NCBI RefSeq assembly: GCF_001949145.1
Contig: NW_019091361.1
Location: 3,638,447-3,702,446 of the forward strand
Reading direction: 5' to 3'
DNA: 64,000 nt
Source of the DNA: Acanthaster planci
Taxonomy: Eukaryota > Echinodermata > Asteroidea > Valvatida > Acanthasteridae
In this document: in pieces, positions 51,270-63,789 of the stretch
Position numbering within the stretch: position 1 is the first letter of the stretch
Layout of the letters: each line of letters starts with the position of its first letter
The notes under the pieces: generated by a model
Seen by the model: the letters and a program-made list of their open reading frames with translations, nothing else
Databases searched by the model: none
Told to the model about the DNA's origin: nothing
Translations under genes and position numbers: made by a program

Positions 51270-54200
51270 ATGTATCAATGTGAGCAGAAATATTACCAGC
51301 CACTTTTGAATCCATCTCAATATTTTCGATTGGTGTGCAGGAAATCTGAATGGGGAAAACATCGAGCACTAGCCCTCCTCCTAACTGTGGCCGTGGTTGT
51401 TCTTGCACTGATAGTCAATAAGTCGCACCTGATAAGGGATGCAGTTTGGCTAACTCATATCGGCCAGCGCCCATCGCCTATAGGGTGGTACAGAAGGGGT
51501 GCTGTAGCTACAGATATAGGACTGTGCTCGGAGATGGGACGGTAAGTGTGGGTGTGTCTTGGAGCCAGTCGTTTTCCACGGCCCCTATTCTCTTTATTGA
51601 GAAGCAGTAGATATTGATTTCGCGAGGCGGCAACCTATAGTGAAGAGGAGTAGGGTAGAATAAGAATAACATAACCCAGACTGGAAATTATGCTGATTTA
51701 AACTGGTTAGGGTTGCTTTCCTTCCGCGGTCGAATATACATGTAAAATACGTATCGGTCTATAGAAGTACCAGTCGGAAATAAAAATGAATCCAACGTTG
51801 ACCACAGATTAAAGTTAAGACCCTGTCAATTGTACACTCAGTTTTAAAAAGGTGCAGGCCTGTGCCTATTTCATTTGATTATTTTGTAGTTTTACTTTAC
51901 AGATACAAAAGTTGATAAGTATTTGTCCAATTCACTTCAAACAATGCCTAAATATGACGATTGAGTGACCAGATAAATAAATAAAATCCCAGTCTTACCA
52001 TGACATACATGTATAATCAAATGGGCCGGTTTCCCTAACTATTATATGTCTTGTCCAAGAGTTGTAGCTCAAGCAAGGTCTCAGCTATGGGAACAACATG
52101 CAGAAATACTCATGAAACCCGTCTGAATATAGCACATTAACATGTCGAGGACGGCTGGCTGAGTCGGCCCTCCACACACACAACGCTACCGGTACGTTCG
52201 ACGCTGCCTCCGGCTCCATGCAAAAGGCGTCGTTAAGTGCATGCATTGTACATGTATATCGCAGATCACAGTGAGATCACACATGACGACATGACGGTCA
52301 TTTAACTTCTTAAATTTTGACGACAAAACTCAAACCAACATCTTCTATGTTGCTCACAACATCAACTCAGAGCTGAATGAGAATAAATAAAAAGTGCGTA
52401 AGGAGATGGAATCAATATTGGTTGAATCCATACAAGATGATCACTAGGATAATCACAGGGTTGGTCGCTGTTATTGAGCAGGTCCAAAGACGGCGACAAG
52501 AATTATTCTCCGATAGAGGAGAATGGAGATGCCCTACCTCGATCGACTTAAGCAGTTGAACTGGTGTTCTCTACAGTCCCGTCGGGACTATCTGCTGGTC
52601 TGTTTTGTTGCTAAAACTTTTTGGGGGGCTGTTTGCCTTTTGGCAATAGTGATTGGGTTCTCTTTTTTTTAACTCATGAGGAATAAAATAAAAATAATAC
52701 TAATAGAGAAAGGCGATTGATTTGAGACAAGAACCAACTTAGTCTCCAAAGAGTGGAGGCAAGTTTGTCAGAGAGCGAAACGTGTGCACGCTCTTCCAAT
52801 ACTTACAAGACACTCATCATTCGTAAGAAACTAAAAAATAATCATTCGCTTCGATTTCTCAATGTACTCAATCCTTAATCCCTCAAATGATAAACCCTTT
52901 TTAGTGAGCTATCAATTCACATTGTTTTGCTTTTCTATATTTTCTATATTCATTGTTCCATTTGTTAGGGTGCAACTTGGAAACGCCTTTGTTACTTCAG
53001 ATCTGATGTTTTTCAACAGGAACATTCTTATTACTGGCGGCTCGGCCGTGGATGCCTCAATAACAGCTTGCCTCTGCCTGGGCGTGGCCAGTCCTCAGAG
53101 CTCGGGGCTCGGTGGGGGTCTGTTCATGGTCGTCCACAGTAAGAACGGCTCTACGGAGACCATCATTGCTACCGAAGCTGCACCGGCAGCGTCGCATTTC
53201 GACATGTTCGTGAATGACACAGATCAAGCCAAATTCGGTATAACTGATTCTAAGAAAAATACAATATTCGGAAAACACAACTCTTAAAATGTTTAAAGTG
53301 TATGTTCAATGTATGAAAAGTATTTTACGTTTCTAATTGATTAAATTAATTGTGCACTTTTTTAAACTATTACATTTTTCCATACTGTCCTGGACAATTG
53401 AGGGCACTGTTGCTGGATGTCATGCAGGGAAGACAAAGTTCATTGCATAGGTTTTTCTGTTCCAACTGTGAAGCCAAAATGAACTTACTGAAAACATTTC
53501 CGAGAACGGGTTTTCAATGGTTGCCTATTAAGATGCACACAAACAGCAATAAAGAGAAAATTCGGTCTTGCAAAATCTCAAAATACAGGACTATTTAGGG
53601 CACAAACGAATGTAACGTTGAGGCTTCTTTCCTGGGATGATGACGTCCCAATTTTGCTTATGAATATGTAAATACTCATTAACTACCCCCCCCAAAAAGA
53701 ACCCCTCAAAAAGTTATTAGCACCTACCCTTCACGTACACCACTTAGGCCTACTTGTGGCATACTTGCATAAAATATTCAACACCAAAATGCGTCTACAT
53801 CCATCTGAAAGTATTAATTAAACAATAATCAACTAAGTTTTATCAGAATATTCATGTGTTTTCAAATTCAATCGTTTACTGCGGCAGTTTGTGGAGTGCT
53901 GGCACTTTATTAATGCAGGTCGCTGGTTGATTTCATGCTTCGGTTAGTTCGAAGGTAAATCTGAAGTTACATCCACACCATTCCCTGGCATAGTATTTAA
54001 TTCGTTGAGTGATCTCTGCAGTGCATAAAATTGATCAATGCAAACCAATTTTACACTCAGCCCATTGACAAACTAGCGTATGGTTCGTAACAACAGGAGC
54101 TAGAGCCGTGTCTGTACCGGGTGAGCTGGCCGGATTGTGGACGGCGCATCAGAAGTATGGCGTGCTGCCGTGGAGAGACCTCTTTGCACCGGTCATCGAC

Positions 54201-57200
54201 ATGGCCCAAAACGGCTACCCGATCGCCTGGCACACTGCGCGCTGCTTAAAAAATCTCAGGAAGAATTTCGACCGTTGGCCGATTCTAAGGTTGGGTTAAG
54301 GAGATGTTGTAATGGTGTGTCCACATTTTCTTTGCAGGCGTGGTTAAATGGGAATTTCTGCCTAAAAGAAATTGTCCATTTTTCCCATGGGTAAAAGAAT
54401 CCTTACCCCAGTTATTGGTCTGGTACTGTTATTTGAAATGTTGATGCTTTCAATTCCTAAAAGAATCAATACGAAATAAAACTTTAAAATGGCAACACAT
54501 CCCTAAAGAATCATCTTTCCTCTGGCCCCGCTGGATACACCACTGAGCCGTTGGTGGTATTTTATGACAGACAAGGGAATTTCCCCCGTCATAGCACCGT
54601 ACAATGTAAGATGAGCTGGATTAGGAAATTTATTGTGGAAGTACTGGTTTCATTTTTTGAGAGGGGGGAAGTCTGGCGGGTAGCTTTGGGTCGAACCAGA
54701 CCGAACCGTGGAAACGAGATCAGTGCCTATAGAAGAGCTGGGCCGCAGTCCAGCTGTTCAGGCCATGCCGAATTTAGCCCAGCCCAGTGAACCCAAATTA
54801 AAAAATGTAACCTCTTGGTATGCTTGAAAAACTGAAACTGCAAATTCACATTTGAAACATCGATGGTTGATACAAAACAAACATCGAGAGGCAAAGTGGC
54901 CACGTGCTGCTGCAGTCAGATCGTGTCCAGGGATGGGGCGAGGGCAGCGGCGTATCCAGCTTTTGGTGGTGGTGGGAGGGGTATCCAAAAGCGAATGCAG
55001 CTTCGGACTCATTCAACAAGATGTTGGAAGAGAAAAATAATCAAAAGCTTTACCCACGGTCCCAACATCCTTGCTTTTATTTGCTGGTTTTTTTAAGGGA
55101 TTTGGTGCTAGTAGGGCCTATTTGACAAGAATACTGGCTGAATATTTTCTTTCCTACCCACCCATTCTTTGTAAAAAACAAAATCCTCAAAAATTTCCCT
55201 CGGGGGAGGGGGCAAGTTGCCTCCCCCGCTAGATACGCCTCTAGGCGAGGGCTAGGGGCGGGTGACCTTCCTGGAAACAAGTTGCCTTCCTTTGAAGACA
55301 GTGCCATGAACAAGTTAACCCTTTCTTATTCCTTCAGGGAACTGTACACGAAGCCTGACGGATCTTTGATGAAGACGGGTGATATCTTCACGCCTCCAGC
55401 TAGTCTAGTGCAGACGCTGCGTGCCATCGCTGACGAAGGGATGTCGGTTTTATACGGTGGAGAAGTTGGCCGAAAACTTGTCCATGATATCCAAGAACAA
55501 GGTGAAACATCCTATAGTACTCTGGGGAGTGATGTTCAAAAACTTGGAAAGGGTCGATCTGTGTTGCTTCTTTAAAGACAGAAAAACAAACACTCACATG
55601 ACAAACATTCAAACGAAGTAACGTTTTACGACTTTGAAAATGGCTTGTGCTCGTTTGATTTCTTTTTCAATATGAGTGACTGGTTCGAAAATTGATGTGT
55701 AGTGAGTGAGTATAAAAAGAGCAGATGGGATTTGAAATTAGTCGAAGATCTCAACAAATCATTTTATTTACGTTTAAATGTATGAATATTTCTGCAGCTG
55801 GACTATTAAACATGTGGTGGCAAGTAGGGGTGTATTTAGTGGCTGGTAGTGGTGGCGTACAGGGCTATACAGTGGAATTATTTTGCTACAGCCGTTGAAA
55901 GTGCACCTCTTTGTTTCAATTAGCCTAATTCTACTTTTTGTTGGAACCTTTTGAGTTTTATGCTAATGCCAATTCACATATTCATGAGCAAAACACTGAT
56001 GCCATCAGAGGGGAAAACCCTCAATGTTACATTTATTTGTGCCCAAAACCTGCTGGAATATATGGTATTTTACTAAGCTAAAGTTCCTTTTCTTTCGTGA
56101 GTAATTATAGAATTCGTATAATTGCAATAATTCAACGAGCAACTCCTTCTCAGAAATTTTTATAGCTTGAGATTTTAGGTTTGCAAGTTTAACTGGAAAC
56201 ACATAATTAAAACAAAAGACTTCCCTGATTGACATGTAATGTAAATTTAATATCAGAGAAAGTTTTGTACACTGAACAATACACATGTATTTTTATCTCA
56301 GTCAGCAAAACTGAAACTACAATTTTAGGTTTCTTGAATTTCATCATAAAGGTGGTATAATGACATTGGAAGATTTGACTAGTTACAATGTCACACTGCA
56401 AGCGCCTGTGGTGTTGAACATGAGGGAAGGTCATCAACGCGTGATGTCGACGCCTATTACATCTTGTGGCAATCACCTGCTGTTGGTCATTAGCATTCTG
56501 GACGGTATGCCTAAAAAGATATCCACTATATCGAACATTGTAGACAGAGGAAGCTACCTGTGACCCTATGCATTTTTATGATTCGTATTTTTCGAACATG
56601 CCTTGTATGGTGTTTTATTTTTAGCCTGAACGACATGACAACCCAAGTCTTAGCTTTTTTCATCGAAAAGCATGCAAAATAATGAGGATACATACAGTAG
56701 CGTAGAAGGGTCATAAACAAAGTTCATACCCCTGTACTTTCAAACGAAAATTGGATGTGGGGATTCTATACACTCTGTAGCATTTTTGTATCAGACATTT
56801 GGTCGGAAGCTTTATAATCTTCTTGACATGTTCAAGTGCCGATAAACTTGAAGGCAAATGCCAAACAAGGCAGTTTTTCTCAATGTTAGGACATTTTGGG
56901 GGAGAATAACGGATGATGGGAGCGTATTTCAGGTCTCGGAATGAATTTGTGTCGGCGGTCTTCGTCTTGCAGAGTGTGACCTGGCTACCCTGGACTTCAG
57001 CTCATACGAGGGCAAATTGAAATTGTATCACTATTTCATTGAGGCTTGTACCTTTGTCACCGGTCTGCGACTACACAACGGAGATTTTAGCAAGGCCGAA
57101 AATGATAAAGCAAGTATTTTCTCACTGTTTTCTCAAAGGATTCGTCGGAAGTATTTAAGTTTCGAATTAATTTAAATCGCAGTCGGAGGCTATTAATACC

Positions 57201-59629
57201 CCCATCTTTTTCCGAAATTTCAATTCACCCAGAATTAGGTCAGACAATTCCTTGGAAATACGTGGGTTGTTAGGCAATGCGTACTGGCTTTTAATTGGAG
57301 AACTTATAACTATAGAGTCCCCGAGAAGAGCAATTGTAAAAAGGCCATAGCGTCAAGTAGAAAGTACAAGTCGGTCAGTAATGTGCTGTGATTACTACTC
57401 CTGCTCATTGAGCTTATATTATGATATTCCAGGAATCACATCGCCTTTCTTGGAAGTGTATCGTTTTGTTTTCATAAAGGTTCGTACTACTCTGACATGG
57501 CGGGAGAAACAAAGAATTGTTTGTCACATGTTAGCGGCGAAATTCATCAATGTGGGAATACCGCTACTTTTGATTGTGTAAGGCCTACTTGCCAAGACAT
57601 AGGGAATTTACGTCTTCGTTTCTTTTTTTGTACCGATTGTAAATCAGCTTTAAGGAAGTTTCGTACTTCAAGCGAAGGTGAAAGCGTAGTGAATTTGATT
57701 TCCCAAAACGTTTGTAGCGAAATTCGCTAGTGATGAAATGTGATAAACTGTTTGTCCGAATTCACAGCACGATTATCGTCACAACGTCGCGTTCATGCTT
57801 GCTTTCCCACCAGGTAGGAACCAGCTATTTAAGATATAAGCGCAACCTGCCTCCTGAAACTCAAACAAAAACGCATTTACACCTACTGTCGATGTCTGTA
57901 AAACCAGGCTGAATGCCAAATCGTAGTAACACACTACATGGCAATTGCAGAGATTCTTACTGTGCAACACCGCACGACACTCCTCTTTTTCGTTCGTTAA
58001 CCCATGACCTACCTCCATGGTTAACCTTACCAAACTTTCAATCTTCGACAAGATTATAGCTGCTATATCGTCCAAGGAGTACGCCCGGAGTATCTGTTCC
58101 ATGATCAACGACACCTACGTCACCTACCCATCTGGCCAGGATTACGACACGTTCAACGATCTTCCTGGGACCGCTTCACCGAATGGTAGAGTAAACAAAG
58201 CCACCCCGGGGCCAAACGTTAACCAAGCCGCTGACGGGGAAGCTTGGGACAAGATGTTCAGTGGGGACGTCATGGACGGTGACAGCAGCCACTTGAGCGT
58301 GTATACCGAGCAGGGAGACGCTGTGTCTCTGACTACATCAGTAGGAAAATAGTAAGTGCTAATGTCCGTATGGCTGTGGCTACCGAAGCTAAGCAACTGT
58401 GCAAACATGGACCGCCACCCTCTTTGCTGCTTACTGGTAGCGCCCAACTTGGTATAGCAACTGATCCTAACGCAAGTATGATCACTACACTAGTTATTAT
58501 CATTTTTTAAACATTACATTGCTGCTGTGATACTGGGGCTATAAATAATCTCAGACCCATTATGCTTTAACACTACTTCAATTTCCACCAGCTTTGGCGG
58601 CAGAATGTTATCCTACCAGACTGGACTCTTTCTCAACAACCACATGAGCAACTTCTATTACAACGGCCGGTCACCAAGGTGGGAAGCAAACAGGCTTGTC
58701 CCAGGCGCCCGTGCAATGTCTACCGTGAGCCCTGCCATCGTAGCTGATGAGAACGGAGTTTTGGGGATCTTGGGATCGTCGGGTGGTTCGAGAATTATGT
58801 CTACCAATGCATGGGTGAGACAAGTTTATTCCGTATTGGACATTCTGTATGTCTTATATTGATATTCCATATTGGACATTCTGTATGTCTTATAATGATA
58901 TTCCATATTGGAGTGTAGATTGTGCAATTAACGGTTTCAGTTTTTTTAGGCTGTGGGAAACCCTGCTGGATTGTTTCTAATTATTCTTAATTTCAACAGC
59001 TTATTCTTCGTTCACTGTGGGGTAACAAGTCGTCCCTTTCCGAGATAATTGATTCTCCCAGAGTGTATGCCTTCCGAAGTCCCTGGAAAAGCACGATCTA
59101 CTACGAAAAGGACTTCCCACAAGTTAGTGATAACTTACTATTCAGACATGGCCTTCTGTCGTCCACTTTGCTATCCCAAAATCTGATAACTACTTTCTAT
59201 ATTTGCTTTATCGAGTAGCTAATTTGTTACTAACATCGAACGCGTGAATCAGTTTTGTAACCTGGGAAAGTATATCATTATTCCTCCCCTCAAGTAAATT
59301 GGACCATTCCCTATTTATTTTCGGTGCAATTTCATGGCTGTCACCTTATGCATGCAGTAGACCTACGCAAGTCTCTGGACCATTAGGAGTCGGAAGTGAT
59401 AATTTATGATGAAACCACAAGTAGCCACATAAGGTCCAGGAACCACCTCATAATGTACTTCACTGTGCCATGTTTTTCGTAGAACCTCGTTGAAGGACTG
59501 AAAGCCATGGGCCACAACATGGAGTTAACCTCATCCTTCTCGGCGGCCCAGGGAATTCTCGTCGGGCCGGGGCAAGTTATTCAAGCTCACTCGGACAGAC
59601 GTAAACGGGGCTTCGCCGCCGGCTACTAG
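51270..59629 (+). CDS. GGT: Gamma-glutamyltransferase-like membrane protein, GGT-C, Ser nucleophile and altered pocket
   Basis: Sister of GGT-A. Exons: 51270-51541, 53020-53237, 54097-54289, 55338-55501, 56352-56504, 56973-57109, 58053-58351, 58592-58814, 59000-59122, 59483-59629. They join in frame to 642 aa. One anchor (ALALLLTVAVVVLALIV) is followed by RRGAVATDIGLCSEMG. SSGLGGGLFMV, VPGELAGLWTAHQKYG and the C-terminal AAGY are GGT hallmarks. The self-cleavage motif reads DSSHLSV: the nucleophile codon 58284-58286 is AGC, Ser, where GGTs have Thr. The residues matching human GGT1 Arg107, Asn401, Glu420 and Asp423 are Thr, Gly, His and Asn. A loop of about 30 residues is inserted before the nucleophile. 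The open frame suggests selection, so an altered substrate or a structural role is likelier than decay. The intron after 57109 uses a GC donor. The ATG at 51270 is tentative because a phase-matched acceptor precedes 51341. Confidence 0.9.
58829..58913. repeat. 36-base tandem repeat in GGT-C intron
   Basis: TTCC(A/G)TATTGGACATTCTG starts at 58829 and 58865, and a partial third unit starts at 58901, giving a period of 36. It begins about 15 bases after the donor of exon 58592-58814. Confidence 0.85.
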
Positions 59630-59915
59630 CCAGTTCCTCTAGCCTCGGGAAAATGTCAAGAGCGTCTTCAGTTCGTGTTGATTTCTCTGCAACTATCATT
59701 GCTTGGCATGTTACAAATATAGGCCTATGTGCTCTTTTCCACGTATTGCGTTTGGCTTTGCAAAATAGCGTTTAGTCATGATTCAACAGATCTGATACTA
59801 ATACGATAAAGATTCGATTCGATACGGCAATAGTTTGAATGGTTTTCAAATGCTTTCATCACTCTGTTTTTTTGAAATTCTGGGTAAAGTTCAGAGGAAG
59901 GTTTATTGAAAGGAC

Positions 59916-59921
59916 AATAAA
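59916..59921 (+). promoter_or_regulatory. Candidate polyadenylation signal for GGT-C
   Basis: AATAAA about 290 bases past the GGT-C stop, a plausible distance for a 3' end. Confidence 0.45.
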
Positions 59922-60609
59922 TTCCTTACATTGAAAAGGATGTTGTAATCAAGCGAGGATGAGGGTTTTAGAAAAAGTTGATGTCATCTGAGTTGTTGGT
60001 TGTCGATCACGTGCCATGGATTTATTCGCTACACTCAGCGGTGCGACCATTTGTTGAAGTGTGCCCCCCACTAACTGGTCCAAGCAAATATTGTCCAATT
60101 TAAACATAACATGTCAACTGTGAGTGTGACGGAAGCACCACAACTAGGCTACAAGGTTTTAACGAGGGGACTCTTCGTCTCTGTTTTCAAGAAGCGTTCG
60201 AAAGTATGTGGTGTTTGTTAAAAAAAACCACACCCCCCTATTGTTCCTCTTTTGTTTGTACTTCAACTTTTTCAGAAGACCACCCACATGTTTTGTACAC
60301 AGTTGTCAATCGGGGACCCTCTGTCAACCGGGGACCTTATTGTCCTCGATTGTTCAGGGTCCCCAATCGAATGCAGAAACAAACTCACACCCACCCACAG
60401 TTGATTCTCTGAGGCGTAATGGATCCGAAGTTTAAAGTAAAATCCGTATCAAGTCAATACGTAGTACACGTACCTCGTTTCACATCAGTATAATCAAAAC
60501 GGAAAGGTGGGGATTATGAGGTGAAGAGTCTGTAAAAATCCACAGCGGAGGGTAAAACAATCATGGCTAAGTACATCAGAAACCCATTCCTCGCATCTGT
60601 TGTATCGAA

Positions 60610-61002
60610 TCATAATACAGGCAGTTTCACATCCAGGGTTAAATGTACTACACTGTACATATAATAAAAACTAGCTTGGTCGAAAATACCGCAGTTTTTG
60701 GAGACGGGGTTAAGCTCGTTGGTCATTTTGGGTTGTAAAAAGTGATGAATGAAGCTGGAAAAGAAGGACGGGTAACACGGTCTCATCGTATTTAGCGGAA
60801 ATGGTACATGGTTGCTCTGGTTAATCGGGAAACGTTGAATTGGTGCAGATCCCCCTCCAAACAGTTTGCCAAACTTGTACAGGAATCGTTTTTCCTCGTG
60901 CTGGCCGATTTCACATGTACCGCATGTTAACATGACTTTATAGCTACTAAAACTGATAACTGCAAGTCCCATGATTAGTGCACAAAAGCCGCTCTTCACC
61001 AT
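60610..61002 (-). CDS. Hypothetical small membrane or secreted protein (orphan ORF)
   Basis: A 130-codon ORF with G at +4 of its ATG. The N-terminus (SGFCALIMGLAVISFSSY) looks like a signal anchor, followed by a basic, Asn- and Pro-containing part with one NQS glycosylation sequon. I do not recognise it. It could be the first exon of a type II membrane enzyme, or a chance ORF; no further exon was identified. Confidence 0.2.
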   Translation of the reverse strand: MVKSGFCALIMGLAVISFSSYKVMLTCGTCEIGQHEEKRFLYKFGKLFGGGSAPIQRFPINQSNHVPFPLNTMRPCYPSFFSSFIHHFLQPKMTNELNPVSKNCGIFDQASFYYMYSVVHLTLDVKLPVL

Positions 61003-63407
61003 GGATCAAAGTCACCCCATCGGCATCCGCGGCTTAGCTAGACAGTCATGTCTCAGATGAGTATGTTTTCGTAAACAAAAAGCACGTAATGTCAGCCACG
61101 AACACACCAGGCTCTTGTCGGCGGTTCATCTGCCGCTGACATCGCTGGCAACTTCAGTAAACGGGCGTATTGTCCTCCACATACTTGGCTCGGGCCGTAC
61201 CCAGAAACTAAAAAGCCGAGGTATACAGCACGGAATCCGTGAAACAGTCTCGACGTCGCACGCATGTAGCCGCGCGTATATAAATTATTTTAACGGGATG
61301 TCGTTGAGTTTCAAGCACTAATAGTGCAACTGGCTGCTGCTGTGATCGAGAGCAGAGCTGTCGATCCCTTGAGGGCCCTTGTGGGTCTTTAAAGTAATTT
61401 ATGGCAAGCTAGTTCCTTGTATAACTTTGCTGTGCTTTGCTGATTCGGGTACTTTTGTGCTCATTTTAGGGCCGAGCCCTCCACAATATCCTGTTTCTCT
61501 TTCTCTAGCGGCGCCACCTTCGTGTTATTAAACGTCGTATCCCAAACCTTGTCTTCAATCTGTTTCTTTGGCTTCTAGACAAATTCGTAGTTTCTGCTTA
61601 CACGTAATTATGATCCTACATTTTACGGCCAAATACAATTTTGAGCAATGGAAACAGCTCGACCAATGGTCAACAGCAATATCGTAGCGCGTTCGCACAA
61701 TACGTGTCTACTCGGTAGGTCCAAGCTGATTCCACCATATTTACTAATACGACATCTCATTTTCGCTCCCATGTTGTCGTTTGTTACCACTCTAACTGCG
61801 TCCATTCTCTGCCATTTGGTGTAGTTATTACCTGGTCCATGCCGCGGATACTCTGTCTTTTCTTTTTATTTTATTTAAATACTTACAACCCTTATCAAAA
61901 GGAAGAGCTTTGCTTTGCATCCTTGGGAAGGTTGATCAACACGCAGAATCCGACCACTGTATAGTCAACAAACATAGCAACATACATGTGCATGTGCGTG
62001 CAGTGTATGTACACGTGCACGATCGACCACGCACTCTCCACATGTACGTACATTTTGGGCATGAGAGTTACTTTTACTGTCAAAACAGTAAGCTAAATGT
62101 CTCGAAATTGGAGATTTTGTCAGAAAAAACAGGCATATTTAAGGAGCTCCGAAGGAAAGGACATTGGACCATACCATTATCTAAGGGGTGATAGCAAGAT
62201 GATATATTCACGTAAGGTAAACTTCCAAAGTTTCATAAAGAAAGCTTAATTTTAAACCAGTCCAAATTCTCCTTTTGCGTGTTAGTTATGGGTATGTATC
62301 TATATATTTAATGAGTTTAGGCTTACCGAAGGTGCGTTGGCAGTTTGTATGTTACTCGTCCATATAGACTCTTCCAACGGCTCAAATGCTATACGCACAT
62401 TTTCCCTGTGCCTGTTCGTCATCTTTGGAAAAACATAAAATTTCTGTTTTCTCGAAAATGACAGCATTTAAAGACGGTAAGACTTTACAGATTGTCTGAC
62501 ATTATTGTGTACTGACTTTACAGTAAGATATTTCAAAGTAATTCGACAGTCGAGTTTTTGAGATCTTGCAAATGCTATACACTTCCTTTAAGAACGGATG
62601 CTGCAAAGGACAGTTGTTTTGAAATCATCACCATTTTCTCAAAGAGACAAAGTTCCCCCAAATCGTGATATTTTCCTCATTTTTTCAAAATCAAGTGGAC
62701 TATGCGATGCCTACAATTTGGTGTAATCATTTACCAAATCTACTCAGATCAGCCGAATCGCGATGGTCTTCAAGGGGTAAACTACAACTAAACCACAATT
62801 TTGGTTTTCACGAAGAGACAAATTTGTTTTCCGAAGATAATTAAAGTGTTTAGAGCGATAAAAAGCAAAACAATAGGGAAATTTCTTTTTGCCGTTTTCA
62901 CGAAGACACAAAAAGTCACACGCATTTTAGCTTTTTCATGAACAGAAAAACGTGTTGTTTACAAAATAAACACTTTTAATTTACTTCTATTTGGTGTGGC
63001 TCCATGGGGGCTATGGGGGCTTTAGCAAATGCAAAAAGTAAAAAGAAGAAAAAAAAGAAAAAAGGTTGAAAATATTGGATTCGCAGTGGCGAAAGTTAAT
63101 TAAAAATGACGTCACGCGGGAAGAGTCTATTCCCTCCCAAAAAATGGCTGTAGAACTGTGCCTGACTGTTTTTTATTACTATTAATTGTAATTTAAGAGC
63201 CCTATTCCATGGTGTAGGATTAGTTAAGTCAAAGGAATGATAAATACTGGGGATATGAGCCTTTGAACAGGAGACCAACTTCAAATGCGATTTCATCGAA
63301 ATTTACGTAATAACTCTCCGATGAGAATTTTGACTCTTTGTGACAACAGTGATGAAATGGTGAATAAAAATCATTCAATAGCCCTGTGACTGATGACGAA
63401 TCATATA

Positions 63408-63727
63408 CAGTGTTTATACCGCAGTGCATGGTGGGATAGAATGGGTGATTCACGGCCGTCATATATCACGAGTAGGGAAAATGGCAGATGTAATCTGTAG
63501 ATGTATTACACCTGATCATAAAAAGTGAAAGGTGTAATCTCAATATTTACACTTACAGTTCTGGAAAGAAATTCCCCAGAGAAAGACGAAGGTCACACAT
63601 ACAAGAAATAAAATCTGCCTTTCAGAGAAAAAGAAAACCGTGCTCTTTTGCTTAGTTAGCAGTTTGTGTAGCATTTATGAAGCGATGTCACCCATTCTAT
63701 CACACCATGCACCGCGGTAAACATTGT
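63408..63727. mobile_element. Terminal-inverted-repeat element, about 320 bases
   Basis: CGCAGTGCATGGTGGGATAG near 63420 and its inverted partner CTATCACACCATGCACCGCG near 63697 belong to arms of about 42 bases with few mismatches. The interior is non-coding and contains small GGTGTAATCT/AGATTACACC-type repeats. This fits a MITE. Confidence 0.7.
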
Positions 63728-63789
63728 CATACCTCAACAACATAAGGCTACTGGAAGGCTTTTTATACGCGTGTTCCGGACCATCGGCG

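Larger units (their letters stand above)
59630..63407. other. Gene-poor stretch after GGT-C
   Basis: It holds the presumed 3' untranslated region of GGT-C, the orphan ORF at 60610-61002, and an inverted repeat of GGGGACC-type sequence near 60306-60369. A/T-rich sequence without recognised genes follows. Confidence 0.45.
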
